Assembly (NCBI RefSeq): GCF_023954305.1
Contig: NZ_JAMLIG010000001.1
Location: forward strand, 2,810,001 to 2,874,000
Origin: Mesorhizobium sp.
GTDB taxonomy: Bacteria > Pseudomonadota > Alphaproteobacteria > Rhizobiales > Rhizobiaceae
Length of the DNA stretch: 64,000 bases
Reading direction: 5' to 3'
Position 1 is the stretch's first letter. Each line of letters begins with the position of its first letter. Shown here one piece after another: positions 50,840-59,995 of this stretch. The position numbers and the translations under genes were made by a program. The notes beneath the pieces were generated by a model that worked only from the letters and a program-made list of their open reading frames with translations, was not told the DNA's origin and searched no databases.

Positions 50840-51118
50840 ATGAATCAGCACGCCAAGCCAGTCAAGACCGCAAAACTATTCAGGAACGGCCGCAGCCAGG
50901 CGGTTCGCCTTCCGGCGGAATTTCGCTTCGAAGGCGACGAGGTGGAGATCAGGCGCGATGAGCTGACCGGCGAGGTGATCCTCTCCAAGATAGCCAAGCG
51001 AACCGGTTCGCTGGCTCGCTTCTTCGAGCTTCGCGATGCAATTCCGCCTGAGGAACTCGAAGGCTTCATGGAAGACCGTGAGCAAGAGGGCCAGGTTCGC
51101 GACGATCCGTTCGAATGA
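50840..51118 (+). CDS. vapB: VapB-family (AbrB-type) antitoxin
   Basis: Antitoxin of 92 residues, starting MNQHAKPVKTAKLF after GGAGG. The AbrB/MazE swapped-hairpin DNA-binding motif is clear: LFRNGRSQAVRLPAEFRFEGDEVEIRR. The acidic C-terminus (EELEGFMEDREQEGQVRDDPFE) is the toxin-neutralising tail. It overlaps vapC by 4 bp. The complex should bind the repeats upstream and repress its own promoter. Confidence 0.93.
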   Translation: MNQHAKPVKTAKLFRNGRSQAVRLPAEFRFEGDEVEIRRDELTGEVILSKIAKRTGSLARFFELRDAIPPEELEGFMEDREQEGQVRDDPFE

Positions 51119-51516
51119 CCCGCTGGATGCTCGATACGAATGCGGTGAGCTATGCCGCGCATCGCCGTTCGGCGCCGCTCGTTTCGCGCCTGCTGGAAAC
51201 ACCAACCGAGGCGCTGTGTGTCTCCTCGGTCTCCTATGGCGAAAGTCGGTATGGACTCGCCCATCGGCGGTCGCGGGCACTCGAAGTCGCGCTTGCCGAT
51301 TTCTTCCAGGAGGTAGAAGTGCTTCCTTGGACGCAACATACAGCGCTCGCCTATGGCGATCTTCGCGCAGCGATGCGGCGGATCGGAAGAAGCCTCCAAC
51401 CCCTGGACATGCTGATCGCCGCCCACGCGCTGGAAGCGGGCGCGGTACTTGTCTCCTCCGACGCAGCCTTCCGGCATGTGCCCGGTCTCACCGTCGAGGA
51501 CTGGACGGCGGCGTGA
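51115..51516 (+). CDS. vapC: VapC-family PIN-domain toxin
   Basis: PIN-domain ribonuclease of 133 residues. The acidic catalytic residues expected for VapC are present: D7 (MLDTNAV), E43 (YGESRYG), D98 (LDMLIAAHAL) and D116 (SSDAAF). It looks intact. It is coupled to the antitoxin by ATGA and is convergent with the ene-reductase gene. Confidence 0.94.
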   Translation: MTRWMLDTNAVSYAAHRRSAPLVSRLLETPTEALCVSSVSYGESRYGLAHRRSRALEVALADFFQEVEVLPWTQHTALAYGDLRAAMRRIGRSLQPLDMLIAAHALEAGAVLVSSDAAFRHVPGLTVEDWTAA

Positions 51517-51537
51517 CCGCCGCCTAGTCCTGCCAAG

Positions 51538-52671
51538 TCACGCCGCTGCGGTCGAGAGGTCAGCCGTCGGGTAGTCGATGTAGCCCTCCGCGCCGCCGCC
51601 GTAGAAGGTCGTGCGCCGCGGCTCGTTGAGGGGCGCATTCGTCGCGAAGCGATGCACCAGGTCGGGATTGGCGATGTAAAGCCGGCCAAAGGCCACCATG
51701 TCGGCGCGGCCGCTCGCAACCGCGTCCTCCGCGAGTTCTCGGTCGTAGCTGTTGTTGACCATCCAGACGCCCGTGCCGCCTGCGTCGCGATAGGCGGCCT
51801 TGAGCGCGGTCCAGTCGAAGGGCTCTTCGCCCTGCTGGAAGTCGCGGGCGCCGCCCGTGGCGCCCTCGATCACGTGGATATAGGCGAGGCCTCGCGTGGC
51901 CAGGCCGCGCACGACATGTTCGAACAGCGGCTGCGGATCGGGGTCGGACGCGTCGTTGGAGGGCGTCACCGGCGAGATGCGGATTGCGGTCCTCGCGCCG
52001 CCGATCTCGGCGACGATCGCATCCACCACTTCGAACAGCAGGCGGGCGCGGTTCTCGATCGAACCGCTGTAGTCGTCGGTGCGCCGGTTGGTGCCGGAGC
52101 GCAGGAACTGGTCGATCAGGTAGCCGTTGGCGCCATGGATCTCGATGCCGTCGAAGCCGGCCTCATTCACAGCTGCGCGGGCGGCCCGCCGGTAGTCGTC
52201 GACGATGCCGGCGAGTTCGTTGCGGTCCAGCGCCCGCGGTTCGGAGGTCGGCATGAACTCGCGCGTGCCGTCCGGCTTGAGGATGAACGTCTTGGCCCTG
52301 GCCTGGATCGCCGAAGGCGCGACCGGTGCGCCGCCGGCCGGCTGAAGCGAGGTGTGCGAGACGCGGCCGACATGCCAGATCTGGGTGAAGATGTGCCCGC
52401 CCACGGCATGCACCGCGTCGGTGATCTTCTTCCAGCCGGCGATCTGATCCGCCCCGTACAGCCCCGGGACATCGACATAGCCTTGACCCTGCTGGGTGAT
52501 CGCCGTGCCCTCGGTGATGATGAGACCGGCGGAGGCGCGCTGCGTGTAGTACGCCAGTCCGTAAGGCCCGGGCACGGCCCCGGGGGAGCGGTTGCGCGTG
52601 AGTGGCGCCATGGCGAAGCGGTTCGGCAGCGTCAGGTCGCCGAGCTTGATCGGGTCGTAAAGGGTGGGCAT
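51538..52671 (-). CDS. Old-yellow-enzyme family alkene reductase (NemA-like)
   Basis: FMN-dependent TIM-barrel reductase of 377 residues, starting MPTLYDPIKLGDLTLPNRFAMAPLTRNRS. IIITEGTAI-like GLIITEGTAITQQGQGY, TQIWHVGR and the substrate-binding pair in EIHGANGYLIDQFLRSGTNRRTDDYGG-like text mark the NemA/XenB class. It reduces activated C=C bonds and nitro groups of electrophiles. It lies 20 bp after an ArsR-type regulator gene on the same strand, so the two probably form a stress-responsive operon. Confidence 0.93.
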   Translation of the reverse strand: MPTLYDPIKLGDLTLPNRFAMAPLTRNRSPGAVPGPYGLAYYTQRASAGLIITEGTAITQQGQGYVDVPGLYGADQIAGWKKITDAVHAVGGHIFTQIWHVGRVSHTSLQPAGGAPVAPSAIQARAKTFILKPDGTREFMPTSEPRALDRNELAGIVDDYRRAARAAVNEAGFDGIEIHGANGYLIDQFLRSGTNRRTDDYSGSIENRARLLFEVVDAIVAEIGGARTAIRISPVTPSNDASDPDPQPLFEHVVRGLATRGLAYIHVIEGATGGARDFQQGEEPFDWTALKAAYRDAGGTGVWMVNNSYDRELAEDAVASGRADMVAFGRLYIANPDLVHRFATNAPLNEPRRTTFYGGGAEGYIDYPTADLSTAAA

Positions 52672-52691
52672 GGGCGGTCCTTGTCCTGCAA

Positions 52692-52982
52692 TTAGAGGTC
52701 GGCGAGGGAGGCGCGGAAGGTGGCGATGGCCTCCTCGTCGCGTGCATAGAATGAAAACTGCCCCACCTTGCGCTGCGTGAGCAGCCCGGCGGCGACAAGA
52801 GTGGAAAGGTGGGTCGAGACGGTCGATTGCGACAGGCCGCAGCGCTCGAACTGGCTGGCGCAGACGCCCATCGAGAGAGGATGCTGCTGGCCGGAAAAGT
52901 GCTTCTCCGGCTCCTTGAGCCATTCCAGCATGTGGCGCCTTGCCGGATTGGCGAGGGCTTTCAGGATGAGGTCATGGTCCAT
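52692..52982 (-). CDS. ArsR-family transcriptional regulator
   Basis: Winged-helix repressor of 96 residues: MDHDLILKALANPARRHMLEWL at the start and a recognition helix in CGLSQSTVSTHLSTLVAAGLLTQRKVGQFSFYA. It has two Cys (MGVCASQFERCG), which could sense electrophiles or metals. A longer version would use a TTG at 53012, but the ATG start is the usual family form. It precedes the ene-reductase gene and probably represses it. Confidence 0.9.
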   Translation of the reverse strand: MDHDLILKALANPARRHMLEWLKEPEKHFSGQQHPLSMGVCASQFERCGLSQSTVSTHLSTLVAAGLLTQRKVGQFSFYARDEEAIATFRASLADL

Positions 52983-52994
52983 CGGTCGCGATCG

Positions 52995-53026
52995 TATATC
53001 GAAGATGTTCAATATATAGATCGATA
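52995..53026. promoter_or_regulatory. Candidate ArsR operator region
   Basis: AT-rich stretch before the arsR gene with TATCGA (52997-53002) and its reverse complement TCGATA (53021-53026), separated by 18 bases. Spacing suits a winged-helix dimer only loosely, so this is tentative. Confidence 0.3.
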
Positions 53027-53091
53027 ATGGTCGATTTCAACAGGCAGAATTTTCCGTGTTCGCAGAAATGCCGGAAAAAACTTCGCGTTCG

Positions 53092-53451
53092 TTAGCAGGT
53101 TCCGTCGACGAAGACCGCCTCGTCGGCCCCCGGCCAGGGCGGCATGGTGATCGCGGCGGCAACCAGCGGTTCCTCGCCGGTGTTGCGGAACTGGAATTGC
53201 GTGCCGAGCGGAATGGTCAGCGACAGGCCGGACGCGAGATCGGTGATCTGATGGGCGAACCCCTGCCGGCGCCACATCTGGCCGCGGCCGGAGAGGATGA
53301 ACCAGATCTCCTCGACGCTCCGATGCTCCACAACCTTCGACTCGGCGCCGGGCGGCAGCGCGAAAGGCGCCATCGTGCCACCGGCAAGAGCCGCCAGCAC
53401 CCTGACCTCCGATCCGTCGGGGGCCAGGTGGTTCGCATCTTCCGGCAGCAT
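53092..53451 (-). CDS. Cupin-domain protein
   Basis: Cupin of 119 residues. The barrel motifs are MAPFALPPGAESKVVEHRSVEEIWFILSGRGQMWRR, with conserved His and Glu residues, and GLSLTIPLGTQFQFRNTGEEPLVAAAITMPPWPG. This is a metal-cupin-like pattern. It lies alone between the arsR and phosphodiesterase genes on the same strand. The function is unknown. Confidence 0.87.
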   Translation of the reverse strand: MLPEDANHLAPDGSEVRVLAALAGGTMAPFALPPGAESKVVEHRSVEEIWFILSGRGQMWRRQGFAHQITDLASGLSLTIPLGTQFQFRNTGEEPLVAAAITMPPWPGADEAVFVDGTC

Positions 53452-53485
53452 GACATCAATTCGTCATGCGGCGGCTCTGCGTGTC

Positions 53486-54325
53486 TCAGCCCAGGAACGG
53501 CTTCGCCTTCATCGTGGCCGGTATCTTCACCCCCAGCCGCTTGAGGATGGTGGGGGCGAGCGCCAGCTGGTCCAGCAACGCGTCGGGCTTGGGGCCCTTC
53601 GCCGGGCCGAAATAGTAGAATGCCGCGTCCTGCTGCAGGTCCTCGTGGCCGCCATGGGTTCCGCGGTCGGTCTGGCCGTGGTCGGCGGTGACGATCACCT
53701 CGTAGCCGTTCTTCAGCCAGCGCGGCAGGAAGGCGGCAAGCATCCCGTCCATGTGCAGGCAGGCATTGTCCATCTCGACGCAGTCGTGGCCGAAGCGATG
53801 GCCCATCGAGTCCAGCGTGCAGGTGTGCAGGATGCCGTAATCGATGCCGAAGCGTTCCGTCAGCATGGTCAGCGTCGCGAACAGATCGACGTCCGACGGC
53901 GTCATCTGGTTGTCGCGGCCGTAGCCGGTCATGGTGTGGAAACGACCGTGGGTGATCGGGCTGTCCGGCTCGTCGTATTCGAGGTCGCGGACGTAGTCGA
54001 ACGGGTAGCGGTTGAAGAATTCCGACCAGTAGGAATGCGTCACGGCCCCGGTCTTGCCGCCGGCCTTCGAGACTTCCGAGAAGATGTCGGGCTGGGAGAC
54101 ACGGAAGCGGATCTCATTGGCCAGCACGCCATGTTCCTGCGGCGGCACGCCTGTGTGGATCGAGGCGTAGCAGGGGCCGGAGATCGACGGCAGCACGCTG
54201 CGCATCGTCCAGACGCGGGCGTCGCCGTTCTTCACCCAGCCTTCGAGATTGCCGAAATAGCGACGGAAATTCCGCACCGGCACGCCGTCGATGATGATGA
54301 GGAGGAGTTTGGAGGAGAGGGGCAT
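53486..54325 (-). CDS. Alkaline-phosphatase-superfamily phosphodiesterase
   Basis: Protein of 279 residues of the type I phosphodiesterase/nucleotide pyrophosphatase fold. The N-terminal metal site is LLLIIIDGVPVRNF and the nucleophile region is SVLPSISGPCYASIHTGVPPQEHGVLAN, with Ser or Thr available as nucleophile. LDSMGHRFGHDC and VIVTADHGQTDRGTHGGH supply Asp and His ligands. It has no signal peptide, so it acts in the cytoplasm. The substrate is unknown; related proteins cleave phosphodiesters or phosphonates. Confidence 0.88.
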   Translation of the reverse strand: MPLSSKLLLIIIDGVPVRNFRRYFGNLEGWVKNGDARVWTMRSVLPSISGPCYASIHTGVPPQEHGVLANEIRFRVSQPDIFSEVSKAGGKTGAVTHSYWSEFFNRYPFDYVRDLEYDEPDSPITHGRFHTMTGYGRDNQMTPSDVDLFATLTMLTERFGIDYGILHTCTLDSMGHRFGHDCVEMDNACLHMDGMLAAFLPRWLKNGYEVIVTADHGQTDRGTHGGHEDLQQDAAFYYFGPAKGPKPDALLDQLALAPTILKRLGVKIPATMKAKPFLG

Positions 54326-54333
54326 GTGTCTTC

Positions 54334-54637
54334 TCAATCGTCTCTAAGTCGTTCGGCCAGGTTCATTCGCTGATGAAGCACGCGCAATATCTCGATGCTT
54401 CCGGATGTATGTGCCCGATAGAACACGAAATGCGATTCGACGGTGAGACGCAGATAGCCGTGCCTTAGTCCATCGGCGTTGCGGCCTTGCACCTGTCCCG
54501 ACGCGATGCGTTGGGAAAGCACTTTCGACAAGCGTCACATACCGGTCCGCTTGTTGGGTGCTCCAGTTTTCCGCAGTGTAAAGCCAAATCTTGCGAAGGT
54601 CGGACCGCGCGGCAGGAGAAACCGTGAAGCGGTTCAT
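54334..54637 (-). pseudogene. ParE/RelE-type toxin, frameshifted
   Basis: The N-terminal part (MNRFTVSPAARSDLRKIWLYTAENWSTQQADRYVTL) is in one frame. The C-terminal part (SKVLSQRIASGQVQGRNADGLRHGYLRLTVESHFVFYRAHTSGSIEILRVLHQRMNLAERL) is in another. Joined, they make a normal ParE of about 100 residues. The break is near 54532, where removing one base (the C after GTGACG on the minus strand) restores the frame. The antitoxin upstream is intact, so the toxin appears recently inactivated, unless this is a sequencing error. Confidence 0.85.
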
Positions 54638-54879
54638 TTCGCGCGTTCGCGGTGCATCTCCGCCAGGAATTCCTGCAAATCGAAGGGCTGCGGCTCGCCG
54701 CTTTCCTCGCCCTCGATCAGTGCCGCGCGAACCGCCTCCACATATGCCTGCTCGGCCTCCAGCAATTTCAGCCCGGCCGCGACGACCTCGCTCGCCGAGG
54801 CGAAATTGCCGCCGTCGACCTGCTGCTCGATGAACCCGGCGGAGTGGTCGTCGAGCGACAGTTTCATGTGCGTGTTCAT
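54634..54879 (-). CDS. ParD-family antitoxin
   Basis: Ribbon-helix-helix antitoxin of 81 residues: MKLSLDDHSAGFIEQQVDGGNFASASEVVAAGLKLLEAEQ is the ParD/CC2985 N-terminal domain, and the C-terminal GEPQPFDLQEFLAEMHRERAK binds the toxin. It overlaps the broken toxin gene by 4 bp. It remains able to repress its own promoter. A start at the second Met (MKLSL) is possible. Confidence 0.9.
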   Translation of the reverse strand: MNTHMKLSLDDHSAGFIEQQVDGGNFASASEVVAAGLKLLEAEQAYVEAVRAALIEGEESGEPQPFDLQEFLAEMHRERAK

Positions 54880-54926
54880 AAATTCAGACTACCAGACTCC
54901 GATTGCGCCGCCAACGTGCCACCGGA

Positions 54927-56609
54927 TCAGTTCCCTGCGCTCTCCATGCGCCGGCCCTTGATCGCCTTCTCCAGCCAGCCGATCTCCATTTCCGGAACGG
55001 AAGACAGCAGCAGGTCGGTATAGGCGTCGAAGGGCGGCGTGAGAACCCGGCTCTTCGGCCCGTAGCGCACCACCTCGCCGCGATACATGACGGCGATGGA
55101 ATCGGCGATCGACTTCACCGTCGCGAGGTCGTGGGTGATGAAGAGGTAGGCGACGTTCTCGTCCTTCTGCAGGCCGAGGAGGAGTTCGAGGATGCCGTGC
55201 GCCACCAGCGGATCGAGCGCCGAGGTCACCTCGTCGCAGATGATCAACTTCGGCTTGGCGGCGAGCGCGCGGGCGATGCAGACGCGCTGCTTCTGGCCCC
55301 CGGAGAGTTCGGCCGGATAGCGATCGACGAAGCCCTTGCCCATCTCGATCTTGTCGAGAAGTTCCGCCACCCGCTTGTCGCGCTCGCGGCCCTTGATGCC
55401 GAAGTAGAACTCGAGCGGCCGGCCGATGATCGTACCGACCGTCTGGCGCGGGTTCATTGCCACGTCGGCCATCTGATAGATCATCTGCAGTTCGCGCAGG
55501 TCGTCGCGGCTGCGGTCCTTCAGCGCTTTCGATAAGGTTCGGCCCGAAAAGTTGATCGAACCCTGCTCGGGCGGCAGCAGGCCGGTGATGGCGCGCGCCA
55601 GCGTCGACTTGCCGGAGCCGGACTCGCCAACGACGGCGAGCGTCTGTCCGGGGAAGATGTCGACGCTGACATTCTTCAGGACCTTGGCCATGCCGCCGGA
55701 ATAGGCCGCGGTGACGTTCTTCACCGAAAGGATCGGCGTGGTGCCGGGCGCCTGTTCGCGATGCTCGATATGGTGCACGGAGACCAGCGCATTGGTGTAT
55801 TCCTGCCGCGGCTCCTTGATGATCTGGCGCGTGCCGCCCCATTCGACCAGCTTGCCGTGGCGCAACACCATGATCTCGTCGGACACCTGCGCGACGACGG
55901 CGAGATCGTGGGTGATGTAGAGTGCTGCGACGCCGGTGTCGCGGATGGCGTCCTTGATCGCCGCCAGAACGTCGATCTGCGTCGTCACGTCGAGCGCGGT
56001 CGTCGGCTCGTCGAAGACGATCAGATCCGGCTCCGAACACAGTGCCATCGCCGTCATGACGCGTTGCAGCTGGCCGCCCGACACCTGGTGCGGGTAGCGG
56101 TCGCCGATCGTGTCCGGGTTTGGCAGGCTGAGCTTGCGGAACAGGTGCTTTGCCCGCTGTTCGGCCTCTGCGCGGGTCGCCGAGCCGTGCAGGATCGCCG
56201 CCTCGACAACCTGGTCCATCAGGCGATGAGCGGGATTGAACGCCGCCGCCGCCGACTGAGCGACATAGCAGACCTCGGCGCCGCGCAGCTTGCGCACGCC
56301 GTCCTTGCCGGCCTTGAGGATGTCGCGGCCGTTGAGGATGACCTCGCCGCCGGTAATGCGCACGCCGCCGCGGCCATAGGCCATGGCCGACAGGCCGATG
56401 GTGGATTTACCCGCGCCCGACTCTCCGATCAGCCCCAGCACCTTGCCGCGTGCCAGCGTCAGCGAGACGCCGTCGACGATGGTGACGTCGCGCGGCGTTT
56501 CGCCCGGCGGATAGACGCGCGCCTCGATCTTGAGGTTGCGGATGTCGAGCAGAAGATCTTCCGGCTTTGGACGGGGAGGCGTGTCGACGTGGTGAGCGGT
56601 GCTTGCCAT
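54927..56609 (-). CDS. Dipeptide/oligopeptide-type ABC transporter ATPase, fused DppD-DppF
   Basis: Tandem ATPase of 560 residues. The first NBD has Walker A GESGAGKST, signature VSGGQLQR and Walker B LIVFDEPTTALD. The second NBD has GESGSGKST, LSGGQKQRV and LIICDEVTSALD. In the second Walker B the Pro is replaced by Val. Each half ends in a typical oligopeptide-type extension (VSVHHIEHREQAPG; DLLLSSVPEMEIGWLEKA). Fusion of the D and F subunits is common in rhizobia. It is preceded by permease genes with a one-base overlap. Confidence 0.93.
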   Translation of the reverse strand: MASTAHHVDTPPRPKPEDLLLDIRNLKIEARVYPPGETPRDVTIVDGVSLTLARGKVLGLIGESGAGKSTIGLSAMAYGRGGVRITGGEVILNGRDILKAGKDGVRKLRGAEVCYVAQSAAAAFNPAHRLMDQVVEAAILHGSATRAEAEQRAKHLFRKLSLPNPDTIGDRYPHQVSGGQLQRVMTAMALCSEPDLIVFDEPTTALDVTTQIDVLAAIKDAIRDTGVAALYITHDLAVVAQVSDEIMVLRHGKLVEWGGTRQIIKEPRQEYTNALVSVHHIEHREQAPGTTPILSVKNVTAAYSGGMAKVLKNVSVDIFPGQTLAVVGESGSGKSTLARAITGLLPPEQGSINFSGRTLSKALKDRSRDDLRELQMIYQMADVAMNPRQTVGTIIGRPLEFYFGIKGRERDKRVAELLDKIEMGKGFVDRYPAELSGGQKQRVCIARALAAKPKLIICDEVTSALDPLVAHGILELLLGLQKDENVAYLFITHDLATVKSIADSIAVMYRGEVVRYGPKSRVLTPPFDAYTDLLLSSVPEMEIGWLEKAIKGRRMESAGN

Positions 56610-57436
56610 CAGCCGCGCCCTCCCTTGAGGCTCGTCGTGCGGTTGAGGATCCAGTCGGCGACGAGGTTGACGGAGATCGCCAGCGCCGCGATCGCCGCCG
56701 CCGGGATCAGCGCGGCCGGAATGCCGAAGACGATGCCTTCCTTGTTCTCCTTGACCATGCCGCCCCAGTCGGCATCCGGCGGCTGGACGCCGAGGCCGAG
56801 GAAGGAGAGCGCCGAGAGGAAAAGGACGGCATAGATGAAACGCAGGCCGAGCTCGGAGACGAGCGGCGACAGCGCATTCGGCAGGATCTCGCGGAAGATG
56901 ATCCAGCCGGTGCCTTCGCCGCGAAGCTTGGCGGCTTCCACGAAATCCATGACATTGATGTCGGCCGCAACCGCGCGCGAAAGGCGATAGACGCGCGTGG
57001 AGTCCAGGATGCCCATGACCATGATCAGGACGGGAATGGTCGTCGGCAGGACGGACAGGATAACGAGGCCGAAGATCAGCGTCGGGATCGCCATCAGGAG
57101 ATCGACGAGACGTGACATCAGCGTCTCGAACCAGCCGCCGATGACGGTGGCGGCGAAGCCGAGTACCGATCCCATGGTGAAGGACAGCGCCGTCGCCGCC
57201 ACCGAGATGAAGATGGTGATCCGGGCGCCGTAAATCATGCGCGACAGCAGATCGCGGCCAAGATTGTCGGTGCCGAGCCAGTACTGCGCCGACGCCGGCT
57301 CCCAGACGCCGCCGACGATCTGGCCGTTGCCGTAGGGAGCGATGAACGGCGCGAACACGGCGACGATCAGGAACAGCGCCGTCAAGACGAGGCCGATGAG
57401 CGAGCTGACGGGAATGCGTTTCAGCATGGCCGTCAC
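56609..57436 (-). CDS. Dipeptide-type ABC transporter permease (DppC-like)
   Basis: Inner-membrane permease of 275 residues with six hydrophobic segments. WLGTDNLGRDLLSRMIYGARITIFI is the DppC N-terminal block, and VEAAKLRGEGTGWIIFREILPNALSPLVSELGL is the EAA coupling loop. It overlaps the DppB-like gene by 4 bp upstream and the ATPase gene by one base downstream. Confidence 0.94.
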   Translation of the reverse strand: MTAMLKRIPVSSLIGLVLTALFLIVAVFAPFIAPYGNGQIVGGVWEPASAQYWLGTDNLGRDLLSRMIYGARITIFISVAATALSFTMGSVLGFAATVIGGWFETLMSRLVDLLMAIPTLIFGLVILSVLPTTIPVLIMVMGILDSTRVYRLSRAVAADINVMDFVEAAKLRGEGTGWIIFREILPNALSPLVSELGLRFIYAVLFLSALSFLGLGVQPPDADWGGMVKENKEGIVFGIPAALIPAAAIAALAISVNLVADWILNRTTSLKGGRG

Positions 57437-58395
57437 CTCGGATGCCGCAGGCGCGGATTGGCCAGGATCGAGGCGATGTCCGCGACGATGTTGAGCGAGA
57501 TGTAGACGGCCGCGAAAATGAGACCGACGGCCTGCACCACCGGCACGTCGCGCTTGGCCACGTGGTCGACCAGATACTGCCCCATGCCCGGATAGACGAA
57601 GATGACCTCGACCACGACGACGCCGACGACGAGGAAGGCGAGGTTGAGCATCACCACATTGACGATCGGCGCGATCGCGTTGGGGAAGGCGTGCTTGCGG
57701 ATGACGTCCAGCTGGGAAAGGCCTTTCAGCTCGGCCGTCTCGACATAGGCCGACTGCATGACGTTGAGGATCGCGGCGCGGGTCATGCGCATCATGTGGG
57801 CAAGCACGACGAGCAGCAGCGCGGTGCCCGGAAGCACGATCGCTCGCAGCTTCTCGAGGAAAGGCATGCCGTCATAGACGGTGGAGATCGACGGGAACCA
57901 CTGCATCTTCACGGCGAAGAAGAAGATGAGCAGGTAGCCGATGAAGAATTCCGGCAGCGAGGTCGACGCCAGGGCGAAGCCGGAAATGGTCTTGTCGATC
58001 GGGCCGTTGCGGTAACGGACCGCAAGCAGACCGAGCAGGATCGCCAGCGGGATCGCCACGACGGCGGTCCAGAAGGCGAGGAACAGCGTGTTCCACAGCC
58101 TGGGACCGAGGGTGGTCGCGATATCCTGGCGAGTGGTCAGGGCCGTTCCCAGATCACCTGTCAGAATGCCGCCGAGCCAGCGGAAATAGCGGATATAGGC
58201 CGGATCGTTGAGGCCGAGCTCCTCGCGTAGGTTCGCGAGCGACTGCGGCGTCGCCGACTGACCGAGGATGGACGCGGCGACGTCACCGGGAAGGATCTGG
58301 GTGCCGGCGAAGATGAGCGCCGACACCGCGAAGAGGAGGAGGACGCCCATCGCCACGCGCTGGGCGATGAGCCTCAGGATCGGTGAGCCTCCCAC
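57433..58395 (-). CDS. Dipeptide-type ABC transporter permease (DppB-like)
   Basis: Inner-membrane permease of 320 residues starting at a GTG. ILRLIAQRVAMGVLLLFAVSALIFAGTQILPGD is the typical N-terminus. YVETAELKGLSQLDVIRKHAFPNAIAPIV is the EAA loop, and FVYPGMGQYLVDHVAKRDVPVVQA is the C-terminal block. It begins 13 bp after the binding-protein stop, without an intervening hairpin. The GTG start is favoured because the next ATG would remove the first part of helix 1. Confidence 0.92.
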   Translation of the reverse strand: MGGSPILRLIAQRVAMGVLLLFAVSALIFAGTQILPGDVAASILGQSATPQSLANLREELGLNDPAYIRYFRWLGGILTGDLGTALTTRQDIATTLGPRLWNTLFLAFWTAVVAIPLAILLGLLAVRYRNGPIDKTISGFALASTSLPEFFIGYLLIFFFAVKMQWFPSISTVYDGMPFLEKLRAIVLPGTALLLVVLAHMMRMTRAAILNVMQSAYVETAELKGLSQLDVIRKHAFPNAIAPIVNVVMLNLAFLVVGVVVVEVIFVYPGMGQYLVDHVAKRDVPVVQAVGLIFAAVYISLNIVADIASILANPRLRHPR

Positions 58396-58408
58396 GGCCC
58401 CGATCCGC

Positions 58409-59995
58409 TTACGCCGCGACCCAGCATTCGGCCAGTGCGTAGCCGTCCATCATCTCGCCCGCCGGGTGGACGTTGAAGCCTCCCGCCTTGGCGCCCGACG
58501 CGTCGATGAAGTCGTTGAACATCGGCAGGATCAGACCGCCCTCGTCGCGCACGATCATTGCCATGTCGGCATACATCTGCTTGCGCTTGGCCTCGTCGAG
58601 TTCGCTGCGGGCAGCCAGCAGCATCTGGTCGAACTTCTCGTTGAAGAAGCGCGTGTCGTTCCAGTCGGCCTTCGAATAGTAGGCGGTCGTGTACATCTGA
58701 TCCTGGGTGGATCGCCCGCCCCAGTAGGAGGTGGAGAAGGGCTGCTTGTTCCAGACCTCCGACCAGTAGCCGTCGCCGGGCTCGCGCTTGACCTCGATGG
58801 TGATGCCGGCCGCGGCGCAGGACTGCTGGTAGAGCTGGGCCGCGTCGACGGCTCCGGTGAAGGCCACGTCCGACGTGCGCAGGAGCACGGGCCCGGAATG
58901 GCCCGACTTCTGGTAATGGAACTTGGCCTTGTCCGGATCGTAGGTGCGCTGCTCGAGTTCGGTGAAGAGCGGATAGGCGGCGTTGATCGGGAAGTCGTTG
59001 CCGACGGTGCCGTAGCCAAACAGGATCTTCTCCAGCATCTCCTCGCGGTTCATGGCATATTTCAGCGCCAGCCGCAGGTCGTTGTTGTCGAACGGCGCGG
59101 TGTTGCAGTGCATGATGAAGACGTAGTGGCCGCGCCCGGAGACGTTCTGGATCGTCACGCCGGGTACGCGCTTGATCAGTTCGACGATCTTCGGCTCGAC
59201 GCGGTTGATCATCTGCACCTGACCGCCCTGCAGCGCCGAAGTGCGCGCCGTGGCGTCGTTGATGACGATGATCTCGATCTGGTCGGCATGACCAATCGCG
59301 TCGCCGCCGTGGTAGTTGGCGAATTTCTCGCCCCCCTGGCGCACGCCGGGCTCATTGACCGTGACCTTGTACGGGCCGGCGGAGATGCCTTCGGTCGGAT
59401 TGTCCTTGCCGCCGTTGGGCTGGATGATCAGGTGGTAGTCGGCCATCAGGTAGGGGAAGTCGGCGTCGGCATTTGCCAGCTCGACAATCACCTCGTTGCC
59501 GCTCGCCTTGACGCCGGTGATGTTGGTCAGGATGCCGAGCGCGCCCGACTTGGAATTGGCATCGGCGTGGCGGGTGATGGTCGCCGCGACGTCCTCGGCC
59601 GTGACCGTCTTGCCGTTATGGAATTCGACGCCCTGCTTGATCTTCATGGTCCAGGTCTTGGCGTCGTCGGAGGCGCCGATTTCTTCCGCCAGCTGGTTCT
59701 TCAGCGAACCGTCACGGTTCAGACGGACGAGGTATTCGCCCCAGCACTTGCCGAAGGAGAAAGGAACCTGGCTGAGGAAGGAGGCCGGGTCGAGGCTGTT
59801 GGTCGCCTCGCCGCCCTGCAGGCCGGCCTTCAGGATGCCGCCCTTGACCGGCCCCTGAGCGCGCGCGGCGCTGCCGAGGAGGCTGTTGGCGAACGCGGCG
59901 GACGCGCCCAGCGCCGCGGCCCGGCCGAGAAAGTCGCGGCGGCTCAGACGACCGGAGACGACATAGCGGCTCAGGAATTCCAGTTCTTTGGACAT
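58409..59995 (-). CDS. Family 5 (DppA-like) periplasmic binding protein, TAT-exported
   Basis: Binding protein of 528 residues for the dipeptide-type importer. The N-terminus contains a twin-arginine leader (GRLSRRDFLGRAAALGASAAFA) and a cleavage site at GSAARA-QG. SBP_bac_5 landmarks are DAKTWTMKIKQGVEFHNGKTVTAEDV and NDLRLALKYAMNREEMLEKILFGYGTVGNDF. GAGGAG precedes the ATG; an in-frame upstream extension is less likely. Ligands in this family include peptides, nickel, heme and opines, so the substrate is open. Confidence 0.93.
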   Translation of the reverse strand: MSKELEFLSRYVVSGRLSRRDFLGRAAALGASAAFANSLLGSAARAQGPVKGGILKAGLQGGEATNSLDPASFLSQVPFSFGKCWGEYLVRLNRDGSLKNQLAEEIGASDDAKTWTMKIKQGVEFHNGKTVTAEDVAATITRHADANSKSGALGILTNITGVKASGNEVIVELANADADFPYLMADYHLIIQPNGGKDNPTEGISAGPYKVTVNEPGVRQGGEKFANYHGGDAIGHADQIEIIVINDATARTSALQGGQVQMINRVEPKIVELIKRVPGVTIQNVSGRGHYVFIMHCNTAPFDNNDLRLALKYAMNREEMLEKILFGYGTVGNDFPINAAYPLFTELEQRTYDPDKAKFHYQKSGHSGPVLLRTSDVAFTGAVDAAQLYQQSCAAAGITIEVKREPGDGYWSEVWNKQPFSTSYWGGRSTQDQMYTTAYYSKADWNDTRFFNEKFDQMLLAARSELDEAKRKQMYADMAMIVRDEGGLILPMFNDFIDASGAKAGGFNVHPAGEMMDGYALAECWVAA

